Shown in pieces: positions 56,591-64,000 of a stretch of 64,000 nucleotides of DNA. The stretch is from Silene latifolia. Its lineage: Eukaryota > Streptophyta > Magnoliopsida > Caryophyllales > Caryophyllaceae. The stretch is taken from contig NC_133529.1 of assembly GCF_048544455.1 (NCBI RefSeq), forward strand, positions 53,315,401 to 53,379,400, written 5' to 3'. Below the pieces are notes generated by a model. The model made no database searches. It was not told the origin of the DNA and saw only the letters and a program-made list of their open reading frames with translations. The position numbers were made by a program, and so were the translations under genes. Position 1 is the stretch's first letter, and the number at the start of each line of letters is the position of its first letter.

Positions 56591-57289
56591 TTACTAACTC
56601 TTAGTAATAATGTGAGGATATTAGAGTTTTATGTTACTAACTATTAGTAAGGATTTCTAATATTTTTAGAGAGATGTATGCAATTTTTCACACTTGCATA
56701 AGTCAGTGTAAAATGAGCAACAATTGCTCTTATGAGCCTTAGGAGCCGGCCAAATGAAGAGGAGAGAGGGAGAGGAGAATTCCTATGCATGCTTTTACTT
56801 TTGTTCTATTTTATGCAAGAATCTCATAATTACACATTGAGAACACAAAGCGTGCTTAAGTAGTAATGATGGTGTCTAAACACCCATTACTACTCAATAT
56901 ACACGGTCCAAATGGACCTTCTCTGGATACATTTTGATTTTAGAATTTGTCTTACAAATTTATGTGAATGCCCACTTAATCATCTTATATGATAAAATGT
57001 TTCCCAATTATGTTTTGTCAATAACACTCTTTATCTACATACATGTAAACTTACATGTATATATAATATCTACTAGCACTAATCACATTAGTCAAGTAGT
57101 ACAATTTTAGTAAATTAACGATTAATTACTAAAATTCGTCTCAATTAATTTATTATTCCATTATCGCATAATTAAATAATAACTTTCGTCGGCACGAGTT
57201 CCTAACTCGTTCTCTCTAAATAAGTCAATCGACTAACTTTTAGTCAATTTATCAAGGGACTAATTAATCGTATGATATACATACATATT
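56591..57289. other. AT-rich DNA, possibly the 5' part of the next LTR remnant
   Basis: No gene found. The region may belong to the Copia-like LTR recognised at its right end, but I cannot place its left boundary. Confidence 0.3.
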
Positions 57290-57501
57290 AGCTTTTATAA
57301 TGGGGCTCGTTCCTTAGGTGTGACCGAAGGGGATCAGCTGAACACCGCCGTTTAACGATAGTAACGTCAAACCCTAGTTGGCCAACCGTTACCGATATAC
57401 GTTGATCACCTGACTAGTATTGCCAATGAATATCCTGAGTATATTCCTTACATGAGATTTATTATGTATACGCACTATTGTAGATGACACCTACTCCAAC
57501 A
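57290..57501 (-). repeat. LTR remnant related to element E
   Basis: Text such as ggtgtgaccgaaggggatcagctgaacaccgcc ... cgcactattgtagatgacacctactccaaca runs parallel to the end of the E LTR (ggtatgacctaaggggatcaactgatcaccaccgtcg ... cgcactattgttgaggacacatttcccaaca). No internal region adjoins, so it is a solo or truncated LTR of a sister family. Confidence 0.65.
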
Positions 57502-58229
57502 ACTACACTATCAAATAACCGAATTTAAAACACTCTCTTGGCCTTAAGACCATCATCACAACACAATTAAGATAAAATGTTCGAGACACACTACCGACAC
57601 AAACATGCTATTTCATAATTTTTTTCGCAATCATTCCATCTCCTCTCCTACCACCGGCGACGGTATCACCATACCATCACCAACAACTGCACCATAGTGC
57701 GACACAATAGTCAATAGTCACATTGGTATACATAACACCTTATACCATGTCGTGAACACGACCCTAACAACCCATTATTCTCAAGGGATAATAACAACAT
57801 TATCACTCAAACAAACGCTACAACGAGGTTACCTTGCATACCATGGATGCTTCGCGTAACAACTAAAAGACGACTTTACAAACAACATCTTGTACTATAA
57901 CTCATAGGCCAGAGTCTCACCCAGCTACTTTCATACTTCATGCATACACACTTAGCTTAAGTGTCATGCTATATAACACAAGTGATCAAATCTCTTAACA
58001 ACGTGATTAAACCCACACGCATTACGTAGCACACTCTTACTCTCATAACCGCGAAAACCAAGCTGGACCAAAATTTGGGCCGACCCATGTGCCATTTTGG
58101 TCCAAAATAAAAAGCGCTCTTTAAAAAACGGAATGGGCTGGATTTGGTCAATAAGCTTGGGTCATTTGATCGTCTCTGGTAACGCGTTTAACCATCACGC
58201 TTTCACTCGAGTTAAATTTTGACGGGTCT
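57502..58229. other. Intergenic DNA upstream of the small gene
   Basis: No repeat or gene recognised. An imperfect inverted repeat around 58070-58105 (ccaaaatttggg, ccattttggtcc) is the only structure I see. Confidence 0.4.
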
Positions 58230-58238
58230 TATATATAC
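58230..58238 (+). promoter_or_regulatory. Putative TATA box of the STMP1-like gene
   Basis: TATATATAC about 170 bases before the ATG. A start about 30 bases downstream would give a ~140-base leader containing a five-codon upstream ORF (58296-58313). Confidence 0.45.
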
Positions 58239-58401
58239 TCTTATTATAAACGACTTCTCGGAGATTTCCCCTCACACAAGTCATTCCTATTTCATATGAA
58301 TCATATCGATTGATTACCATCTCTAAAACTCTCCCTTGTCCCCCAATTCTTCAAATCGACACTCCCATCATATAAACCCTAAAAAACCTTTAAATTCATA
58401 A

Positions 58402-58572
58402 ATGGGTATTATTAGATCAGGGTTCTCGGTGATAGCAGGAACAGTATTTGGGATATATATAGCCCAAAATTACAACGTTCCAAACATAAAGAAATTGTCA
58501 GATACTGGTATGGCTTTGCTTAAACACATTGAAGAAACTTATCGCAAACCCAAGAAACGAGGCGATGATTAA
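58402..58572 (+). CDS. STMP1-like mitochondrial micropeptide, 56 aa
   Basis: The 57-codon frame encodes a 56-residue protein starting MGIIRSGFSV. Residues 5-22 form one hydrophobic helix with a GTVFG (GxxxG) motif, followed by YIAQNYNVPN (19-28) and a basic amphipathic tail ending YRKPKKRGDD. The combination G-x-Y-x-A-Q-N-Y-x-x-P-N after a short membrane helix is the signature of the short transmembrane mitochondrial protein 1 family, whose animal members are inner-membrane micropeptides of about 47 aa linked to respiratory-complex function. I infer the same location here. The ATG context (cataaATGGG) is good; there is no in-frame upstream ATG close by and no intron in the coding part. It is the only convincing host gene in the window and is not enclosed by any transposon. 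Confidence 0.8.
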   Translation: MGIIRSGFSVIAGTVFGIYIAQNYNVPNIKKLSDTGMALLKHIEETYRKPKKRGDD

Positions 58573-59502
58573 TTCAATTTATTCACTTTTCTGATACATT
58601 CGATTTTTTAGCAAAAACCCAGGTTTTATTTAGGTCTTTTAGAGTTTTAGTAATGGGATTTATCATTATATTGTAATTGTTAATTAGTGGTTTATTTGGG
58701 TTTGTGGAATTTGTGGATTTACTAATTTGATGATATTTATGAGTTTGATTTTACTAATTTGATGATTTTTGTGACTTCATATTAACTTAATTTGGTGTAG
58801 ACATTGTTAATTTATTGGTTGTGATGATGTTTGATCTGTATTTGATGCGATTTCCGCCACAATTTGATTATATGGGCAATGTGCTGCATACTGTGAGTTA
58901 AAATGCTGGTTTTGGTTGTGTGAAGTGGAAATTAGATGCATTGATTTACCTGTTTCTGTAGCTCTTGTTGCTACACGAGTACATGGTGCCATACTTTAGT
59001 ATCCCTCGAGTAACGAAGCCAAATTAATGGTAGACTCCTCCCGAGTTTGGTTTCTTCATTTGCAAGAGTGAGGCATCGAAGCGGGGCCCAGGACCACTTA
59101 AGAGCCGTTTTACCACTCAAACCAACCAACTTTAGTACGTGGTGCTATATTGACGTGTAGGGACTTGTTTGGCTTTTGTTTTGCTAGATATCGATGTTAC
59201 ATTGAAATTAAGACCTTTGGAATGTAGTTCCTTGTGCCTTCTTTGGTAAGGGGTCTGTTTAGCTTAATGGGAGGCTTCAAGTGCGTAATCAATTATCATC
59301 GGAATGTAGCATACTAGCATTGCTAAACCTTGACAGAGAGTGCTTTGGCGCACCTGTTATTCCACCCGTCTCTTTGCAAACACGCCAAAATTTTGCTTAC
59401 TAGGAGTTAGATAGAGCCATAAAGACCCTGGCCATATTACTAGACTAATTCTAGTCTGGTGAGAAAACTGCATTATGTTTTCGATATATTTTCAGATTAT
59501 AA
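58573..59502. other. 3' flank of the STMP1-like gene and intergenic DNA
   Basis: The first ~200 bases are T-rich and probably hold the 3' UTR and polyadenylation region. 59330-59460 resembles 60050-60140 (see that entry). No further gene recognised. Confidence 0.4.
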
Positions 59503-59755
59503 GGAAGCGTTTGGTTCAATAGCATGGAATATGAATCCATTCCCTCATAAACTTGTTTGGTTCATCTTAAAATTGTAGAAGGGAGGAATGAAGTTTTTGA
59601 TACCAAGGGGGGGAAGTTGGGTATGAGATTCTAACGGGTTGGAATGGAGTTAGAATCCATTGAGTATCTAACTCCTTTCCAAAAGACTCCAACCAAACAT
59701 TAGAATAGAACAAATCCATTCCAATCCATTCTAAGAGAGTCAACCAAACACCCCC
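59503..59755. mobile_element. Tourist-like MITE (253 bp)
   Basis: Imperfect terminal inverted repeats (ggaagcgtttggttcaa and, reversed, gggggtgtttggttgac) flanked by TAA on both sides (59500-59502, 59756-59758), as in PIF/Harbinger-derived Tourist elements. Subterminal repeats of gaatccattcc type are visible. Confidence 0.75.
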
Positions 59756-59885
59756 TAAGTTATTCTGTCAACTCTGTGTTGCTAATACAAAGATAAGGCT
59801 ATGTAAATCCGATTCCCCTTATCTCGCAATTTGCAAGAGCCCTTGAAGAACTGGGTTAATGTTGTTTTTGTTATTGTTGTTGTTT

Positions 59886-60145
59886 AGTTCAGTAATGTTT
59901 AGAAACAGTGAGAAATGTAGCAGAGTGAGCATGGGAATGTAGCATTGTTATCATGGGAGACTTTGAATTCGTTATCATGGGAATGTAGCATTGTTATCAT
60001 GGGAGACTTTGAATTCGTTATCATGGGAATGTAGCATTGTTGTTAAAAGTTAGAACAGAGTGCTTTGTTGCACTTGTGTTTCCACCCGTTAGATGGAGCC
60101 ATAGAAACCCCCGCCATATTACTGGACTAATTCTATTCTTGCTTC
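59886..60145. repeat. 46-bp tandem repeat and diverged local duplication
   Basis: gggaatgtagcattgttatc and the following 26 bases repeat about 2.4 times between 59933 and 60035. The sequence around 60050-60140 (gagtgctttgttgcac, then tccacccgttagatggagcc) is a diverged copy of 59332-59455, and gtaatgt-tagaaacagtgagaaatg occurs at 59893 and 60148. Confidence 0.7.
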
Positions 60146-60501
60146 AGTAATGTCTAGAAACAGTGAGAAATGTAGCAGACTGACTTAAGTTCAGGAAAGT
60201 GTAGAATAGTTCAGTCAAGAAACACAAGTATAAGTTGATCAAAACTGTGTAAGCGAGTAGATCACCATAGTTCTAGAATATCGCCATGATTTCTCATCTT
60301 CTACTCAATGCATTTACTCGCCCTTAGGCTACATAGCAAACACTACACTGATCGTTAATGGCACAGGCAGGCTTTACATGTAATTTCGCCTATCCTTGTG
60401 ATCATCAATGGATTCTCCATGAGTGAATGTAGTTAGTGTTTGGGATCTTAGCCAAAGAAAACTCCTTGTCAAATACTCCGTACAACACTTCCAAGTAGTT
60501 A
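60146..60501. other. Intergenic DNA
   Basis: I see no gene or defined element here. Confidence 0.4.
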
Positions 60502-60795
60502 GGGCATTAGCAATAGACGAACCATCAATAGGTTTGTTCTCATGCCACATAATACAAACTCATTTACAAACCTCATACCAACAATAGATAAACCTCCTCA
60601 AGGTTCATAACATGGCTTACTATACTATTTCTTCTCTCACATTCTCTCTCTACAAACCTGGATATTATTTTGTAACCCCTTTCATCCATGAACCTCGACA
60701 CTCATGTCCAAAAATAGAGAGTTTATAGACAAACCTCTAAAATAATGGATATATCATCTTACAAACCTTTTGACAAACCTCTATTGCTAATGCCT
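60502..60795. mobile_element. Tourist-like MITE (294 bp)
   Basis: Inverted ends gggcattagcaatagacg and ctctattgctaatgcct with TTA on both sides (60499-60501 and 60796-60798). The interior has repeated acaaacct words. Confidence 0.7.
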
Positions 60796-61069
60796 TTATA
60801 GCCTATCCTAACTGAGTTCTCAGGTTACCGAGATTGCATTGTAACGCAGTATCAACCATAATCATAGTGCCATGACTAATTCCGAAATCATTCCTCAACC
60901 CGATATTTGATACCAGCTAATCCTGCTGGGGATACAATGCCACATTTACTATCTCATTTTTTTCCCTTTCGACTTGCATATGTTAGCACCATGATGAGAC
61001 GATATGATTTTCGCATGAACAGCCGATGATAATCACAATATTTTGTGTTAGGCAGCCTTGCACAGTTGC

Positions 61070-61290
61070 ACTTACATATTGTAAACGAGTTAGTTTTGTA
61101 ACTATCTTTCTGCTAGTATAGACCATGGTTTCTTGATTATTGCATCTGTTTTACAGAATGTTTGTGTAAAACCCGCCTTACAAACATATTGTAAAGCGGG
61201 GGTTAGTCTTGTTAGTACTTTTTCTCTAATATAGACCAAAATTTCCGTTCTACAAAATATGTGTAAACCGCTTTGTAAACGATGATTACC
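61070..61290. repeat. Diverged ~111-bp tandem duplication
   Basis: catattgtaaacgag at 61076 and catattgtaaagcgg at 61187 start similar stretches (gttagt, tttgtaactatctttctgctagtatagacca versus cttgttagtactttttctctaatatagacca). Confidence 0.6.
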
Positions 61291-61329
61291 TGTTGGGCCC
61301 TTTGTGTATACTTATTCTATGAGTTCGTC

Positions 61330-61443
61330 GTTAGTCAGGCCCCAAACCAGGCTTGGCTTGCAGGCCCATTCTTGCCAGTTACAAGGGTTAGTCAGGCCCC
61401 AAACCAGGCTTGGCTTGCAGGCCCATTCTTGCCGGTTACAAGG
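61330..61443. repeat. Exact-type 57-bp tandem duplication
   Basis: gttagtcaggccccaaacca and the next 37 bases occur twice (61330 and 61387) with one difference (gccagtt versus gccggtt). It lies in a chance frame. Confidence 0.9.
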
Positions 61444-62406
61444 CTTCTCTCTTTGGACAAGTTGTAACTTCACCAAAAGTGTGGATCCGTGTAGTTCATT
61501 GTCCTACATAGTTTGCTTTTACATCTTTTTCTTTTTTTTTTTTTTTTCGCATCTTCCCTGTCCAATCCTTGTATTCTATGTTTCTGAGATGTCTTTGTAA
61601 GCTTAGAAACAACGCAAACTTGTGATAAATCCACCCTCTTTAATTTTGATATGCTTTTGTATGTCGTCTGTTGGAGCAATGCCAAGGGCAGACGAAATTT
61701 AAACTCGCGACTTGTCATTCACAGTGTGTCCCCTCTATTGAAACAATACAAAGCGGGATAAGTTAAATGGTTCTCTATTTCTCTATTTTAACCTCTAAAC
61801 TAAAATTTTATGAGAATTGTTTTTTTTTCCAAAGTACAGATAATGCATTGAAATGGAATGAGTACAATAAAAATGTCCTATTGGAATTATTATTTTTATT
61901 ATTAGAAAATAGAAAGACAATCAATGTTGCCTATATTAGCTCTAGTGAATCGCGTTTTGATTTAATCTGCGCATTTGTGCTGGTATGATGGCACCCATGA
62001 GTCGTGACCCACACATGTTGGTGAATCGAGCTGGCTTGTTACTTATACATTGAAGGGTTGTTAGTTGTTAGTTGTTACTTGTTACTTGTTATAGATTTAT
62101 AGTACAAAGGACGGTAGGAGTAGTTTGCAAATTGTAACACATAAGATAACATGTTTCATGAAACGTCCATTTTATGCAACATGGAAAGTAGCTTTCAAAT
62201 GAAGCTGTTCTTTGGTTTCACATGTCAATTAATGGTCACTTTCACGCACTATGTGGAAAAGCCAACATATACTACGTAATAGCAACTATGACACACAAGC
62301 AATATATCAGGAGGGTAGTCGAGCAGTAGATTCAATATTTCTATGGCTATATGCATATGTAAATTACTTCCTAATTCAGCAACTTGAACATTTTACAATA
62401 GGTTTC
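61444..62406. other. Intergenic DNA
   Basis: T-rich; includes a gttgttagttgttacttgtt microrepeat near 62055-62090. No supported gene. Confidence 0.4.
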
Positions 62407-63343
62407 GAGTATTTTGTTGAACACTACCTAAAATTTAGGATACTTTGTGAGGAACTACCTAAAATTTTATTTTTTGTGAAACACTACTTAAAGTTTAAAT
62501 TTTGTTTGTCAAGCACTACCAAAATCACTATTTTGGCATGAAAATGTGAAAATAAGCGATTTAAACTTATCGATATCATAGCATTGGAATTTATTTTGCT
62601 AAGCTTCACTCTAATGTTTAACCTAAGTAGAATTAACCTATGGAAGTTGCTATTGCTGTTATCTTGCACGGAGTTGCTCGTGGCCAATCTACTTAAGCGA
62701 TTTAAACTTATCGATATCATAGCATTGAAATTTATTTTGCTAAGCTTCACTCTAATGTTTAACCTAAGTAGAATTAACCTATGGAAGTTGCTATTGCTGT
62801 TATCTTGCACGGAGTTGCTCGCGGCCAATCTACCTTCTTTCACCAGCATGTTTTGGTCACCACTCCTATCTTTAGTGATATGGTGGTGTTAATTCTAACA
62901 GGTTTATGTTTTGCTTTTATGTTAAATAAATTTAGATGTAATTATGACTCTATAAGCCAAAACAATATGTAGTTACGTCTTTTTTCAACTGTCAAAAAAA
63001 AAAAACCTAAGTAATTAAGTTTAATCCTATTCTCCATGAAACGACTTTAAAAGTCGTTGACCTCATCATCCATAATGACCTTCATCCTAGTGATACGAGC
63101 CTATATTTTTAGAGAAGAGGTTAAGCATCGGTATAGTTTAGCAAAACAAACTCCACGACTATAATATCGGCAAGTTAAAATCACTAATTTTGAACTTTTC
63201 ATGCGTGAATAGTGATTTTCGTAGTGTTGGACCAAAAAAAAAAAAAAATATAACCTTTAGGTAGTGTTTGACAAAAAATAAAAATTTTAGATAGTTCTTT
63301 TCAAAGTGACCTAAATTATAGGTAGTGTTTGACAAAAAAACTC
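62407..63343. mobile_element. Long-inverted-repeat element (MULE-like or foldback), about 937 bp
   Basis: Left arm (gagtattttgttgaacactacctaaa onward) and the reverse complement of the right arm (gagtttttttgtcaaacactacctat onward) align for more than 200 bases, including tcactatt, gcatgaaaa and ttttgctaa blocks. Each arm contains two or more copies of the tttgtcaaacactacctaaa-type word. No transposase. I could not identify a 9-bp target duplication, so the superfamily is uncertain. Confidence 0.6.
62553..62833. repeat. 141-bp tandem duplication inside the left inverted arm
   Basis: taagcgatttaaacttatcg starts at 62553 and 62694; the two units are nearly identical. The unit length is 47 codons, so long chance frames appear on both strands. 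Confidence 0.9.
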
Positions 63344-64000
63344 AGCTTTTTTTTTTTGTTATGGTAATGCACTTTTATAAACGGTTGATTAAGAAGTTTG
63401 TTCCATTTCTATTGACATGATCATAAACCTGACTTCATAGTTAAGGAATGAGATGAGTAACCGCCACACCAAACCCACTTGGCTGGATAATGTACTTCAA
63501 ATTTCAATGTGCGAGTATTATTATATTGGCAGCTAGCGGAAGATGTATGAATTCTGTTAGATCCAGATCTGGATCTATTGTAGTGAATTTTGATCGAGAG
63601 ACAAAGTTCACGATCAAGTTTCGATAGTTGTGCAGACAATTTGAATTCCAAAATAAGAGACAGAGAATTGTAGAAGATTACTTCTTGATATTGAATAAGA
63701 ATTACAATCTAGGTATCAATACTATATATTAAATCCAGAAACCAAGGGACTTCAATGTAATTAAAGAAAGTTATACAAATTAATTATACTATATATTTTT
63801 AAATTACTAGCACTGTGTGATGGACCCGATTAAGGGATATCAATGCAAATATTATATAGTTTGGGTTAAAATTAAATTATATAGAAGCTTGGTAATTTTC
63901 CTAAATATTTGTAAGAGGCTAAAACATGGTCAATTTCTTAAAATAAAATAATTAACTAAGGTCAATTTCTTTAAAATAAAATAATTAATTAAGATAGTCA
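63344..64000. other. Unassigned DNA at the right edge
   Basis: Contains a short palindrome (gatccagatctggatc, 63560-63575) and AT-rich text. A 76-codon minus frame (63421-63651) has no recognisable domain. Confidence 0.35.

Noticed and set aside
61282..61600. Frames of 61 and 98 codons across 61282-61600
   Set aside because: They read through the 57-bp duplication and a poly-T run; no domain.
62484..62849. 121-codon frame with two 47-residue repeats
   Set aside because: Explained by the 141-bp DNA duplication in the inverted arm; no coding evidence.

Overview
This window looks like repeat-rich intergenic DNA from a flowering plant (probably a eudicot; I cannot name the species). The evidence is nested LTR retrotransposons with plant-type primer-binding sites, Stowaway- and Tourist-like MITEs, a Helitron-type 3' end, plant USE/TATA promoter modules and one small nuclear gene. 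No prokaryotic feature and no CRISPR array is present. Nearly all open frames longer than 60 codons are retrotransposon coding remnants or chance frames in repeats. LAYOUT. 1-5693: part of an Athila-type Ty3 element (A, minus strand) with one LTR, a tRNA-Asp PBS, gag and a broken protease; it is inserted into the 5' LTR of element B. 5694-13930: element B (plus), a non-coding element with 3.38-kb LTRs, a tRNA-iMet PBS and only 2.1 kb of internal DNA. 13931-17135: unassigned DNA, a 22-bp tandem repeat, a 104-bp repeat organised in a 625-bp higher-order repeat, and a (CT)n tract. 17136-20449: AT-rich ~0.5-kb repeats carrying U-snRNA-type promoter modules, possibly the body of a non-autonomous Helitron whose 3' end lies at 56235. 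20450-54757: element D, an Ogre/Tat-like gag-only element arranged LTR1-internal1-LTR2-internal2 (truncated). LTR1 is split by element C (21689-31194, minus), a 9.5-kb Tekay/Del-type chromovirus with gag, pol and chromodomain. LTR2 is split by element E (42006-50790, minus), a Copia-like element with young LTRs and decayed pol. 54753-55788 repeats the DNA left of D (19414-20449), after which the Helitron-like DNA resumes and ends at 56235. 56236-64000: a Stowaway MITE, a Copia LTR remnant, one convincing host gene (58402-58572, 56 aa, STMP1-like mitochondrial micropeptide), two Tourist-like MITEs, short tandem duplications and a long-inverted-repeat element. RELATIONS. B and C share LTR motifs, PBS context and polypurine tract, so B is probably a non-autonomous partner of the C family. 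The nesting gives an order: Helitron-like DNA, then D, then C and E; independently B, then A. The most unusual signals are the hairpin block that differs between the two otherwise near-identical LTRs of C, the tandem USE/TATA modules at snRNA spacing, the LTR-internal-LTR-internal structure of D ending in a duplicated flank with an empty target site, and the six-monomer higher-order repeat. Some of these could be consensus or assembly artefacts, and the tests are stated with each finding.
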